This document shows positions 49,550 to 62,560 of a DNA stretch of 64,000 nt, in pieces. Where the stretch lies: NCBI RefSeq assembly GCF_003614435.1, contig NZ_CP025546.1, forward strand, positions 6,386,001 to 6,450,000. The letters are read 5' to 3'. A program made the position numbers and the translations under genes. Position 1 is the stretch's first letter. The number at the start of each line of letters is the position of its first letter. The notes below the pieces were generated by a model that saw only the letters and a program-made list of their open reading frames with translations, did no database searches and was not told where the DNA came from. The stretch comes from Mycobacterium paragordonae. Lineage in GTDB: Bacteria > Actinomycetota > Actinomycetes > Mycobacteriales > Mycobacteriaceae.

Positions 49550-49873
49550 ATGTACGCCGCGAAATTGCACACGCGCCAGTCCCCTGCCAGACACCATCTC
49601 GGAGCGCTCGCGGCCGCCGCGGGACTCGGCCTGGCGGCCTGGTTCGGCGCCGGGATCGCCCACGCCGATGACAACCACGAGCGCGAAGCCTGCGCGTTGA
49701 TGGACGACAGCAACAGCGCAATCCACTTCGGATATGGCGAATCCGTCTTGCAGTACGCCTATGCGGTGCTTTCCACCAAAATGCCGCCGGAAAACGCATC
49801 GCACGTGCTGTTCACCGCCACTCGTAACCAGTGCCCCAACCACGCGGCCGACCTACCCCCCGGCTGGCGGTAG
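49550..49873 (+). CDS. Secreted DUF732-family protein
   Basis: 107 residues. Signal peptide with hydrophobic core HLGALAAAAGLGLAAWFGAGIAHA, cleaved after AHA. Mature part of about 67 residues has two cysteines (REACALMDDSN and RNQCPNHAADL) and the YAYAVLSTKMPPENASHVLFTA helix typical of DUF732. Function unknown. Convergent with the DUF4185-type gene, 1 bp apart. Confidence 0.8.
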   Translation: MYAAKLHTRQSPARHHLGALAAAAGLGLAAWFGAGIAHADDNHEREACALMDDSNSAIHFGYGESVLQYAYAVLSTKMPPENASHVLFTATRNQCPNHAADLPPGWR

Positions 49874-49874
49874 G

Positions 49875-51014
49875 TCACGGCTTGAACGGGTTGACCGCGT
49901 ACTGAATCACCCGGTACGGCGCATCCTGGCGCGCTCGGGTGTCCCACTGGCTGACGAATATCCGCAGTTCATCGATCGTGGACCCAGGTGAGATGTAACC
50001 GCCGTAGGGCTGGGAGAGCCGGTTGTCGTACGGCGGCGGGAGGCTTTCGGGTGGATCAGGCCAGTCGTCGTCGTGCTGCACCACCGTGGTCACCGGCGCG
50101 GAACCCAGCGCGGTGGGATCGGCGGCCACCCGGACCTCCATGTCGCCGGTGGTGGCGTTGAAATACGACAGCACCGTCATGCCGTCGATCTGTTTGATGC
50201 TCATCTCGCCGACCAGGTCGGGCCAGAGCGGCGTTGGCGCTTTGTTCCATCCCGTGTTCCAGCCGGCGCCGGCCGACCAGCCCTGCCAGCGGGACCGGTC
50301 GGTGAACGCCTCGGGGGTCGCCCGGTACAGCACCACCGGTTGCCGCCGCGTGAAGCTGTTGGCCACGATGTACACCCACCCGGTCGGCGAGTCCGGCCTG
50401 GGAATCGGGTCGTAGTACCCGCTGATCTGGGTTTGCCGGCCGCCCTGGAAGGACGCCGTGCGCACCGACCCGGCAACCGTCTCCCACCCGCCGCGGGCCG
50501 GGTCGACGCGGACCAGCCGCGAATTCTGCGGCTCCAGATTCTTCGTCGTCGCCACCATCAGATAGTTGCGCCGGTTGATCTGCACCACCCCGGCGGGCAG
50601 TTGCGACGCCCCCGGCGGTGTGGGTTCGGCCAGCAACGGCCGGCTGATGCCGGTGACCCCCGTGTAGCGAACGCCGTCGGGGTCGTCGACGGAGTCGGTG
50701 TCGACGCGCAAGGCGACCGGGGCATACCAGCCGCCGTATCCCACGCCCTGGCCGGCGAAGCTGTCGCCGCAGACCTGCAGCAGTTGGCTGGGGAATTCGA
50801 CGAACTCACACAGGTCGGTGGCGCCGATGCCGTAATCCGCGGTGGCAGTGCCCGTTCCGGCGACCGGTCCCATCCGCAGTACCTGACCGGGTGCCAGCGG
50901 CTGCAGCACCGGCTGCGGCGCGGGCGCCGGCGGGTCGGCGTGGGCAGGCCAAAGACCTTGCGAGGCAACACAATACAAAACGAAGGCGCACCGCGCGAGC
51001 AGGGCGGAGCGCAC
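49875..51014 (-). CDS. Secreted DUF4185 protein (Rv3707c-like)
   Basis: 379 residues. Signal peptide RCAFVLYCVASQGLWPAHA. The rest is a five-bladed beta-propeller-like DUF4185 domain: TADYGIGATDLCEFVEFPSQLLQVCGDSFAGQGVG near the start, NYLMVATTKNLEPQNSRLVRV, TGWVYIVANSFTRRQPVVLYRA, and a C-terminal YGGYISPGSTIDELRIFVSQWDT. Related domains bind or hydrolyse envelope arabinans in some actinobacteria; no such activity can be claimed from this sequence. Next to asd, 8 bp away. Confidence 0.85.
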   Translation of the reverse strand: MRSALLARCAFVLYCVASQGLWPAHADPPAPAPQPVLQPLAPGQVLRMGPVAGTGTATADYGIGATDLCEFVEFPSQLLQVCGDSFAGQGVGYGGWYAPVALRVDTDSVDDPDGVRYTGVTGISRPLLAEPTPPGASQLPAGVVQINRRNYLMVATTKNLEPQNSRLVRVDPARGGWETVAGSVRTASFQGGRQTQISGYYDPIPRPDSPTGWVYIVANSFTRRQPVVLYRATPEAFTDRSRWQGWSAGAGWNTGWNKAPTPLWPDLVGEMSIKQIDGMTVLSYFNATTGDMEVRVAADPTALGSAPVTTVVQHDDDWPDPPESLPPPYDNRLSQPYGGYISPGSTIDELRIFVSQWDTRARQDAPYRVIQYAVNPFKP

Positions 51015-51021
51015 CCGTCGA

Positions 51022-53324
<2,303 letters not shown>

Positions 53325-53367
53325 TGATCAATTCCTGTCTTGGACGGGCCTGAATTAAGTCCACAAC

Positions 53368-53373
53368 AGAATA
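53368..53373 (-). promoter_or_regulatory. Candidate -10 element of the ask-asd promoter
   Basis: TATTCT on the minus strand, 44-49 bp upstream of the ask GTG, in the gap shared with the divergent membrane protein gene. No clear -35 was found. Confidence 0.35.
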
Positions 53374-53463
53374 CGTGGCGGCGCATCTCGATTGATTTCG
53401 ACGCTGTGACGCATCACGGCCGGTGCGCCGCGTGGGTTTCTCATTTGTGGATATCCAAGAGGT

Positions 53464-53895
53464 ATGGCCCACGATCCCGATGAAGAAACAGACCGTAGCC
53501 GGCACCGCTTGCGCCGAACGCGGGATCGACTACGCAAGTGGCCCACGCTCGATGTCGCCTATCGCATCGCCGTCGGCATCGTCGGTCTGGCCCTGCTGGC
53601 TGTGGGCGTCATCGCGATCCCCTATCCAGGTCCAGGGTGGGCAATTTTGTTCCTGGGATTGGCCGTCCTGGCTACCGAGTTCAGTGTCTTCCAGCGGCTG
53701 CTCAAATATCTGCGCGGTCGCTACGACGCCGGTATGGCGTGGTTCCGCCGACGGCATTGGACCGTGCAGGCGCTTGGGACGCTGTCCTCGATCGCCGTGA
53801 CGGTCGGGACGTTGTGGCTGATGGGAGCGGTTGACTGGACTGCCAATATGGTCGGGTGGGATTGGGGATGGTCAATAAGCCCGCTTGGGCTCTGA
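53464..53895 (+). CDS. PGPGW-type (TIGR02611-like) membrane protein
   Basis: 143 residues. A charged N terminus (DPDEETDRSRHRLRRTRDRLRK) and helices IAVGIVGLALLAVGVIAIPYPGPGWAILFLGLAVLATEF (about 35-73) with the signature IPxPGPGW, then a third helix (ALGTLSSIAVTVGTLWLMGAVDW). Small membrane family of unknown role. Divergent from ask. Confidence 0.85.
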   Translation: MAHDPDEETDRSRHRLRRTRDRLRKWPTLDVAYRIAVGIVGLALLAVGVIAIPYPGPGWAILFLGLAVLATEFSVFQRLLKYLRGRYDAGMAWFRRRHWTVQALGTLSSIAVTVGTLWLMGAVDWTANMVGWDWGWSISPLGL

Positions 53896-53942
53896 GACCA
53901 TTTAGGCCGATGCGTGGTTTTGGGTGATTGAGCGGATCGCGG

Positions 53943-53948
53943 TAGAGT
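53943..53948 (+). promoter_or_regulatory. -10 element of the leuA leader transcript
   Basis: TAGAGT ends 7 bp before the GTG of the leader peptide, a spacing that fits a leaderless transcript starting at the GTG itself. No clear -35 is seen. Confidence 0.5.
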
Positions 53949-53955
53949 TCACACC

Positions 53956-53982
53956 GTGCAGCGGGTGCTCCTTCTCGGACGC

Positions 53983-53997
<15 letters not shown>
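53956..53997 (+). CDS. Leucine-containing leader peptide for leuA
   Basis: GTG-CAG-CGG-GTG-CTC-CTT-CTC-GGA and on to TGA encodes 13 residues, MQRVLLLGRRDGV, with three consecutive leucine codons (CTC, CTT, CTC). It lies 79 bp before leuA within a region that can fold into alternative hairpins. This is the classic layout of translation-coupled attenuation of leucine synthesis, known for leuA leaders in actinobacteria. Confidence 0.7.
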
Positions 53998-56447
<2,450 letters not shown>

Positions 56448-56448
<1 letters not shown>

Positions 56449-56921
56449 CAATCAGTCTTGGTAGCAGGCTCGTAGCGCAACCGCCAGAACGTTGTGAGGA
56501 ACACCGGGTAGACGACGATGAGCAGCAGATAGCTGAACCACATCGGGAACCAAGTGACGATTGCGACGTTCAGGCTGATGTACGAGATGTACACGTGCAG
56601 GGGAACGCTGCCGGCGATATACACAACCGAGGCTCTGAACACCGCACGTCCGCGTTTGGTGGCGAACCGGACCCGGCGCCACACCAGGATCCCGGTGATG
56701 GCCGCGTATGTCATCGGGACGAGTAGGACCCGATCGCTGCTCACCGTCACCAGGTGATTGAGGGCAAGCGCGTCACCGAGCAGCACTCGGTCGAGATGCA
56801 GGATCACGCCCAAACCGATGGTGATCATGGCCGCTTCCCGGAAGAAGTAGCCGTGCCGACGGTACGAACTCCAGAGGGAGCGGTCTTCCTGATGTTGTAC
56901 TACACCTGTAGTGGTTGTCAT
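56448..56921 (-). CDS. Four-helix membrane protein in a TetR operon
   Basis: 157 residues from the ATG at 56921. Four hydrophobic helices (about 30-48, 58-80, 92-113, 118-140), including TVSSDRVLLVPMTYAAITGILVW and WFPMWFSYLLLIVVYPVFLTTFW. No enzyme motif. Since its start codon lies between two TetR operators and it is coupled to tetR by overlap, it is probably the regulated gene. A transport or envelope role is possible. Confidence 0.75.
56899..56912. promoter_or_regulatory. TetR operator O1 (inside the first codons of the membrane protein gene)
   Basis: ACTACACCTGTAGT, a perfect 6-2-6 palindrome ACTACA-NN-TGTAGT, covering codons 4-8 of the membrane protein. Confidence 0.75.
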
Positions 56922-56936
56922 GAACGCGAGGCTACC

Positions 56937-56950
56937 ACTACAGATGTAGT
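56937..56950. promoter_or_regulatory. TetR operator O2 (promoter side)
   Basis: ACTACAGATGTAGT, the second perfect ACTACA-NN-TGTAGT palindrome, 38 bp centre to centre from O1 and 16 bp upstream of the start codon, where the promoter must lie. Confidence 0.75.
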
Positions 56951-56962
56951 ACATACAAGGGG

Positions 56963-57000
56963 CGGGCCCGGCCTCGCCGGGGTAAGGAAGGCCGGGCCCG
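56963..57000 (-). terminator. GC-rich hairpin after the 57009-58114 gene pair
   Basis: Perfect 12-bp stem CGGGCCCGGCCT (56963-56974) with its complement at 56989-57000 and a 14-nt loop, starting 9 bp past the stop on the minus strand. Confidence 0.75.
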
Positions 57001-57008
57001 TGCTTGGG

Positions 57009-57557
57009 TTAGACAGCGAGCAGTCGCTCGAAGAACTCGCGGTAGTGCATCAGCGCCAGGCGCAGGTCTTCGGTGGATGCCTCCTCGCCGCGTGACCACT
57101 GCTCTTCCAGCCGCGACCGCGCCTGCGCGAATCCGGTGGTGAGCTGGTCGACCAGGTCGGAGACCAACACGTCGGCCTTCTGGACGCAGTCCTTGGGGTC
57201 ATCGACGAAGGCGGCTTGCACGCCGGCCCACCGGGACCGCAGATCCGCGAGGTCCGCGTCACCGAAAAGCGTTTCCTCCGTTGATGATTGGCTTTGGTCG
57301 TGGCCCACGTCGTGGGAATGCTGCACCGGGGCCGCGGGTGCCTGCTGCTGTGGCTGCACGTGTTCCTCGGCCGGCGGCGTCGGCTGAGATTCGTTGTACC
57401 CGGGCGGCTGGGATTCGTCGTATGCGGGCCGCTGGGTGTCGTCGTATGCACCCCGCTGGGAATCGTCGTACGTGCGCCGCTGGGGCTCGTCGTATGCACC
57501 CCGCTGGGAATCGTCGTATGCGCCGCTCATGTCGGTTCGCTGATCGTGCGTAGTCAT
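57009..57557 (-). CDS. Soluble protein with Tyr-Asp repeats and a shared C-terminal domain
   Basis: 182 residues. Residues about 14-58 are tandem 8-9 residue units of the type YDDSQRGA and YDESQPPG, acidic and disordered. Residues about 105-182 form a helical domain, LRSRWAGVQAAFVDDPKDCVQKADVLVSDLVDQL ... EDLRLALMHYREFFERLL, which matches the C terminus of the upstream gene product. Overlaps that gene by ATGA. Function unknown; the family is seen widely in actinobacteria as I recall. Confidence 0.75.
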   Translation of the reverse strand: MTTHDQRTDMSGAYDDSQRGAYDEPQRRTYDDSQRGAYDDTQRPAYDESQPPGYNESQPTPPAEEHVQPQQQAPAAPVQHSHDVGHDQSQSSTEETLFGDADLADLRSRWAGVQAAFVDDPKDCVQKADVLVSDLVDQLTTGFAQARSRLEEQWSRGEEASTEDLRLALMHYREFFERLLAV

Positions 57558-58114
57558 TTCTTCGCCTCCTGTGGTGTTGTCTCCAAAAGCTTTTCGAACA
57601 GCGCCCGGTAGTGGACGAACGCTTCTCGCTGCTGTTCGGTGCTGACCTCGCCGTGCTGTTGCGACAGGTGAACCGCATGCGCGGCGCGGTAGTTATCGAC
57701 GATCTGCGGATGGTCCACCGAGATGTCGGCCGCTCGCTGGTCGAAATCGTCTACGGGATAGCCCCTTTGACGCATCACGTCGGTCACCAGCCGATCCGCG
57801 ACGCCGACGGCAGCGGTGGGGTTGTCAACGAACGCCGTCTGCACTTGATTCCAGCGGGTGGTGAAATCCGACCGCGCGGCAGGCGGCAACGGAACGATGT
57901 TGAGCTTCTCCCGCTTGTGTTCCCGCGCGATCAGCTCCTTCTCCGCTGCTCTCTGGCCGCCGGCCTCCGATACCAGGCGCTCGTATTCCGGACCGTAGTG
58001 CTGCCGCAGCCGCTGTGTCCTGCGGCGATTCATTGCATAGCCGATCGCGCCGATCAGCAGGGCGACGGCGATTACGGCGAAGACCGCAATCAAAATCGTT
58101 TCCCAAGTGGGCAT
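57554..58114 (-). CDS. Membrane-anchored protein sharing the same C-terminal domain
   Basis: 186 residues. One N-terminal membrane helix (TILIAVFAVIAVALLIGAIGYAM, about 6-28), a basic linker (NRRRTQRLRQHYGPEYERLVSEAGGQRAAEKEL), then TTRWNQVQTAFVDNPTAAVGVADRLVTDVMRQRGY ... REAFVHYRALFEKLLE. The RW-x-x-V-Q-x-AFVD-x-P core and the HYR-x-x-FE-x-LL end are shared with its neighbour. The two may work as a membrane-soluble pair. Confidence 0.78.
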   Translation of the reverse strand: MPTWETILIAVFAVIAVALLIGAIGYAMNRRRTQRLRQHYGPEYERLVSEAGGQRAAEKELIAREHKREKLNIVPLPPAARSDFTTRWNQVQTAFVDNPTAAVGVADRLVTDVMRQRGYPVDDFDQRAADISVDHPQIVDNYRAAHAVHLSQQHGEVSTEQQREAFVHYRALFEKLLETTPQEAKK

Positions 58115-58232
58115 TTCGCGCTCCTCTCGTACATATGTTGAATAGCCGTCTGCCCCAGGGCTAAACGTCGATCGCGAAATCGGAAGTAATAGGTCCCGCC
58201 TTTCGTTGGGGCAGTGACCAATTCAGTCGACC

Positions 58233-58269
58233 ACCCTTACGGGGGGTACCAATACACCCCTAAGGGGGT
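58233..58269. promoter_or_regulatory. Two similar palindromic sites before the LuxR-type regulator gene
   Basis: ACCCTTACGGGGGGT (58233-58247) and ACCCCTAAGGGGGT (58256-58269) are near-palindromes spaced about 22 bp, two helical turns, centre to centre. The second ends 12 bp before the ATG at 58282. They are candidate binding sites for the regulator or an activator. Confidence 0.5.
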
Positions 58270-58281
58270 AATCTCCCCGGC

Positions 58282-58950
58282 ATGCCGCCAGCATCCGGCA
58301 CACCGATCACGATTGCGCTCGTGGACGACTACGACGTCGTCGTCAAGGGCGTGGCCAACATGCTCGACCCGTACCGCGACCGCATCGTGATCGCCGAACT
58401 CGACGCCTCCATGCCCGTCGAGGACGCGGTGGACATCGTCCTCTACGACTCGTTCGCGCAGCCCGAGTCCGATCACGAAGAGATCGGGCACCTGGTGGCC
58501 AACCCCCGGTCACACCGAGTTGTGGTGTACACCTGGAACTTTCACCCGGACCTCATCGAGAGCGCGCGGCGCCACGGTGCCCATGGTTACCTGTCGAAGA
58601 CGCTGCCCGCCCGCGAACTCGTTGCCGCGCTGGAAGCCGTGCACGCCGGGGACGTGGTGATCAGCGACGTAGCGATGCGGGCCCGCAGCGCACCCGGCCT
58701 AGACTGGCCCGGACGCGGCGAAGGGCTCAGCGACCGGGAGGCGGAGATCCTGGCGTTGATCACCCAGGGCAAGAGCAATGCCGACGTCGCCCGGCTGACC
58801 TACCTGAGCCCCAACACCGTGAAGTCCTACATCCGGACGATCTACCGGAAGATCGGGGCCGAAAGCCGCACGCAGGCCGTGTTGTGGGGCGTCGATCACG
58901 GGTTCACCCCGGACCATCACCGCATCGAACACTGGCGCGGCGGCCCCTGA
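58282..58950 (+). CDS. NarL/LuxR-type response regulator, orphan
   Basis: 222 residues. Receiver domain 9-125: acidic pair Asp15-Asp16, phosphoacceptor Asp56 (IVLYDSF), Thr84 and Lys106 (YLSKTL), all intact. LuxR HTH about 148-205: LSDREAEILALITQGKSNADVARLTYLSPNTVKSYIRTIYRKIG. No histidine kinase is encoded nearby. Twin palindromes directly upstream suggest autoregulation. It is divergent from the 57554-58114 gene (167 bp), which could be a target. Confidence 0.88.
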   Translation: MPPASGTPITIALVDDYDVVVKGVANMLDPYRDRIVIAELDASMPVEDAVDIVLYDSFAQPESDHEEIGHLVANPRSHRVVVYTWNFHPDLIESARRHGAHGYLSKTLPARELVAALEAVHAGDVVISDVAMRARSAPGLDWPGRGEGLSDREAEILALITQGKSNADVARLTYLSPNTVKSYIRTIYRKIGAESRTQAVLWGVDHGFTPDHHRIEHWRGGP

Positions 58951-58978
58951 AAAACGTAGCCACCGCTACTGGAGTGCT

Positions 58979-59962
58979 TCAGAACAGTGCGAACTGCTCG
59001 TCGACCATCGCGGTGTCGGCGAACTCCTCCATGCTGCGACCGCCCACCACCGCGCCCACGCCGTCCATGAACTGCACGTCGGAGACCACCGGCACGCCGA
59101 GTTGCAGGGCGTGATAGCCCTTGCCCTGCTCGGGAGCGGCTTCGTTGCACACCACCAGAGAGGTTTCCCGGTCGACGTCGTCGCTGTAGGCCAGCCCGGC
59201 GTACAGCATTCGCTCGACGAGCTCCTCATGCGTCCGTCGCACCTCGGCCGCCAGGGCCACCCGCATGCCCTGGACCAGGGGCCTGCCCCGCACATAGCGG
59301 CCGGGGTTCAGATACGGACAGGGCATCCGGGCGGCGAGCGCCTTGAGCGGTCGCAGCTCATCGTGCGTCACCCGGCCGTTGGGCCAGCGGTGCCGGGTCA
59401 CCGGCCGCACCGGCAGCCAGATGTCGCGGTCCCGCGCCCGCTCGAGCGCGGGCCCCAGGATGCCGGTCAGCACCATCGCGTCGTCGAACGCGTCATGCGG
59501 GCGTTCCTGGGTGACGCCCCAGTGCGCGGCCAGCGTCTCCAGCCTCAGATTGTCCACACCGAGTTCGAGCCGGCGGGCCAGCTCAACCGTGCACATGACG
59601 GAGTCGATAGGCAGTTCCGCCTCGGCGATCTCGGCTTCGGCGGCCAGGAACGAATAGTCGAAGGCGACGTTGTGCGCGACCAGGGTGCGGCCGCGCAATA
59701 CCTCGGTCAGGTCGCCGACGATGTCGGCGAACTGTGGCTGATCTTCCAGCATCGCGGCGGTGAGCCCGTGCACATGGGTGGGACCGGGATCCACTCCCGG
59801 GTTGAGCAAGCTCACAAATGACTGTTCGACGCGGCCGCCGGCGTCCAGGCCCAGCGCCGCGACGCTGATGACCCTGGCCTGACCCGGGCGAAAACCCGAG
59901 GTCTCGACGTCGATGACGGCCCATCCCGCGTCCGGCTCCCGCGCCGGCCGACCCCAGGACAT
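58979..59962 (-). CDS. DnaQ-like DEDDh exonuclease with C-terminal BRCT-like domain
   Basis: 327 residues from the ATG at 59962, which has AAGG ten bases upstream; the ATG at 59971 would sit one base from it. Exonuclease domain: WAVIDVETSGFRPGQ (Asp-Glu), HGLTAAML, LVAHNVAFDYSFLAAE (Asp) and RPHDAFDDAMVLTGIL (His-Asp). After a linker, residues about 245-315 (MRVALAAEVRRTHEELVERMLYAGLAYSDDVDRETSLVVCNE) resemble BRCT. It probably proofreads or trims 3' ends in repair. Matches Rv3711c. Confidence 0.9.
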   Translation of the reverse strand: MSWGRPAREPDAGWAVIDVETSGFRPGQARVISVAALGLDAGGRVEQSFVSLLNPGVDPGPTHVHGLTAAMLEDQPQFADIVGDLTEVLRGRTLVAHNVAFDYSFLAAEAEIAEAELPIDSVMCTVELARRLELGVDNLRLETLAAHWGVTQERPHDAFDDAMVLTGILGPALERARDRDIWLPVRPVTRHRWPNGRVTHDELRPLKALAARMPCPYLNPGRYVRGRPLVQGMRVALAAEVRRTHEELVERMLYAGLAYSDDVDRETSLVVCNEAAPEQGKGYHALQLGVPVVSDVQFMDGVGAVVGGRSMEEFADTAMVDEQFALF

Positions 59963-60043
59963 CCGGTTCATGCCTTGAGAATGGCACGTCTGACCGACAT
60001 CGCTGGTTCGCTGCGCCGTCGTGTCCCCCCTTAAACTGCGCGG

Positions 60044-61273
60044 GTGATCACCACGCGCGCACGTCTGGCACTTGCCGCCGGCGCAAGCGCGCGGTGGGCG
60101 TCGCGAGTCACCGGCCGCGGCGCCGGCGCCATGATCGGCGGACTGGTTGCCATGACACTGGACCGGTCGATATTGCGGCAGCTCGGGGTGGGCCGGCGCA
60201 CGGTCATCATCACCGGCACCAACGGCAAGTCGACCACCACCCGGATGACCGCGGCGGCCCTGAGCACGCTGGGGGCCGTGGCCACCAACGCCGAGGGCGC
60301 CAACATGGACGCCGGCCTGGTGGCGGCCCTTGCGGCGGATCGGCGGGCCGGACTGGCGGCGCTGGAAGTCGACGAGATGCACGTGCCGCACGTGTCGGAT
60401 GCGGTCGAACCGACCGCCCTCGTGCTGCTCAACCTCTCGCGCGATCAGCTCGACCGGGTCGGCGAGATCAACGTCATCGAGCGGACCCTGCGAAGCGGCC
60501 TGGCGCGGCATCCGGACGCGGTCGTGGTGGCCAACTGTGACGACGTGTTGATGACCTCGGCCGCCTACGACAGCCCGAATGTGGTGTGGGTGGCCGCGGG
60601 CGGCTCATGGGCGAACGACTCGGTGAGTTGCCCCCGCAGCGGCGAGGTGATCGTTCGTGAAGAGGGTCATTGGTATTCCACGGGCGCCGACTTCAAGCGG
60701 CCCGACCCGCAGTGGTGGTTCGACGACCAGACGCTGTTCGGACCCGACGGGCTGGCGGTGCCGATGCGCCTGGCGCTGCCCGGAACGGTGAACCGCGGCA
60801 ACGCCGCCCAGGCAGTCGCCGCCGCCGTCGCGCTGGGCGCCGACCCGGCCAAGGCGGTGGCGGCCGTCTGCATGGTCGACGAAGTCGCGGGACGGTACCG
60901 GACGGTCCGGGTCGGGACGCACGACGCGCGGATCCTGCTGGCCAAAAACCCGGCCGGCTGGCAGGAGGCGCTGTCGATGGTGGACAAGCACGCGGACGGC
61001 GTGGTGATCGCGGTCAACGGCCAGGTGCCCGACGGCGAGGACCTGTCCTGGCTTTGGGACGTGCGCTTCGAGCACTTCGAACAGACCCGGGTGGTGGCCG
61101 CGGGCGAACGCGGCACCGATCTCGCGGTGCGGCTCGGGTACGCCGGCGTCGAGCACACGCTAGTGCACGACACGGTGGCGGCCATCGAGTCCTGCCCGCC
61201 CGGGCGGGTCGAGGTGGTCGCCAATTACACCGCGTTCCTGCAGCTCAACCGGAGGTTGACGCGACGTGGCTGA
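60044..61273 (+). CDS. murT: Lipid II isoglutaminyl synthase subunit MurT
   Basis: 409 residues from the GTG at 60044. Mur-ligase fold: ATP loop TGTNGKSTTTRMT (57-69), LEVDEMHVPHV, LNLSRDQLDRVGEI and a C-terminal domain with WLWDVRFEHFE. With GatD it amidates D-Glu of lipid II. The four-Cys zinc ribbon known from Staphylococcus MurT is not evident (single Cys in SVSCPRSGE). Overlaps gatD by 8 bp. Matches Rv3712. Confidence 0.92.
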   Translation: MITTRARLALAAGASARWASRVTGRGAGAMIGGLVAMTLDRSILRQLGVGRRTVIITGTNGKSTTTRMTAAALSTLGAVATNAEGANMDAGLVAALAADRRAGLAALEVDEMHVPHVSDAVEPTALVLLNLSRDQLDRVGEINVIERTLRSGLARHPDAVVVANCDDVLMTSAAYDSPNVVWVAAGGSWANDSVSCPRSGEVIVREEGHWYSTGADFKRPDPQWWFDDQTLFGPDGLAVPMRLALPGTVNRGNAAQAVAAAVALGADPAKAVAAVCMVDEVAGRYRTVRVGTHDARILLAKNPAGWQEALSMVDKHADGVVIAVNGQVPDGEDLSWLWDVRFEHFEQTRVVAAGERGTDLAVRLGYAGVEHTLVHDTVAAIESCPPGRVEVVANYTAFLQLNRRLTRRG

Positions 61274-61967
61274 AACTGTGCGGATCGGCCTGGTCCTGCC
61301 CGACGTCATGGGCACCTACGGCGACGGCGGCAACGCGGTGGTGCTGCGGCAGCGGTTGCTGCTGCGCGGCATCCCCGCCGAGATCGTCGAGATCACGCTG
61401 GCCGATCCGGTGCCCGACTCGCTGGACCTCTACACACTGGGCGGCGCCGAAGACTACGCCCAGCGACTGGCCACTCGGCATCTGCTGCAGTACCCGGGCC
61501 TGCAGCGTGCGGCCGACCGCGGGGCACCGGTGCTGGCCATCTGCGCCGCAGTCCAGGTGCTGGGCCACTGGTACGAAACGTCGTCGGGCGAACGGGTGGA
61601 CGGTGTCGGCATGCTGGACGCGACGACGTCGCCGCAGGACACCCGGACCATCGGCGAGCTGGTGTCCAAGCCGCTGCTGCCCGGTTTGACTCAGCGGTTG
61701 ACGGGTTTCGAGAACCACCGCGGTGGGACGGTGCTCGGACCGGCCGCGTCTCCGTTGGCCGCGGTCACCAGGGGCGCGGGCAACCGGGCCGGGGACGGTT
61801 TTGACGGCGTGGTGCAGGGCAGTGTGGTGGCGACCTACATGCACGGGCCGTGCCTGGCGCGCAATCCGGAGCTGGCCGACCATCTGTTGAGCCAGGTGGT
61901 CGGCGAGTTGGCGCCGCTGGAGCTACCCGAGGTGGACTTGTTGCGCCGCGAGCGGCTGGGAGCCTAG
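61266..61967 (+). CDS. gatD: Lipid II isoglutaminyl synthase subunit GatD
   Basis: 233 residues from the GTG at 61266. Class I (CobQ-type) glutamine amidotransferase: nucleophile Cys93 in VLAICAAVQVLG, His in VVATYMHGPCLARNP (about 190). It feeds ammonia to MurT for amidation of the D-iGlu carboxylate in the peptidoglycan stem. Stop overlaps the convergent PE gene stop. Matches Rv3713. Confidence 0.93.
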   Translation: MAETVRIGLVLPDVMGTYGDGGNAVVLRQRLLLRGIPAEIVEITLADPVPDSLDLYTLGGAEDYAQRLATRHLLQYPGLQRAADRGAPVLAICAAVQVLGHWYETSSGERVDGVGMLDATTSPQDTRTIGELVSKPLLPGLTQRLTGFENHRGGTVLGPAASPLAAVTRGAGNRAGDGFDGVVQGSVVATYMHGPCLARNPELADHLLSQVVGELAPLELPEVDLLRRERLGA

Positions 61968-62431
61968 AACGCCTGGAGCCAGTCGCCCAGGCCCTCGAAC
62001 GCGGGGCTGTTGGCCAGCGCCGCATACAGAGGTGTGTCCGCCGCGATCGCATGACCGGCCACCGGCGTGATCTGGCTTTCCAGCCCCGCTACGGGCCCCG
62101 CCGCGCCGGCGCCGCCACTCACCACGGTTTCGGCCTGCAACGCCGCCTGGTTGGCGGCGTCCACGGTCGCATAGGACTGCGCGCCCGCCCGCAGCAGCTG
62201 CACGAACTGCTCATGGAAAGCCCCGGCCTGCGCGCTCAGTTGCTGATAAGCCTGGCCGTGCCAGCCGAACATCGCCGATATCGCCGCCGACACCCCGTCC
62301 GCGCCCGGCGCCGGCACGGCCATCGTCGGCACCGCCGCGGAGGCGTTGGCCGCCGCGAGGGTGGAGCCGATTCCTGCCAGATCCGCCGATGCCGCCTCGA
62401 GCAGTTCCGGTCTTGCGCTGACGAACGACAT
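61964..62431 (-). CDS. PE-family protein
   Basis: 154 residues from the ATG at 62431 (MSFVSARPELLEAASADLAGIG). The PE domain (about 1-100) is two antiparallel helices; YATVDAANQAALQ carries the YxxxD/E secretion signal for type VII export. A short tail of about 45 residues follows. No PPE partner is adjacent, and M. tuberculosis has no PE gene at this point as I recall. Convergent with gatD. Confidence 0.9.
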   Translation of the reverse strand: MSFVSARPELLEAASADLAGIGSTLAAANASAAVPTMAVPAPGADGVSAAISAMFGWHGQAYQQLSAQAGAFHEQFVQLLRAGAQSYATVDAANQAALQAETVVSGGAGAAGPVAGLESQITPVAGHAIAADTPLYAALANSPAFEGLGDWLQAF

Positions 62432-62560
62432 CGCCATCCCTTCCGCCACGGGTCCGATTGCGGTGGCTCAGTAATGCATTTCGTCCGTCGTGGCCGAAGC
62501 GTTATCAGGACACCGGCACGGATTTAGAATCCCCTCGGGGGCTGGAAGAAATGGATCGCC

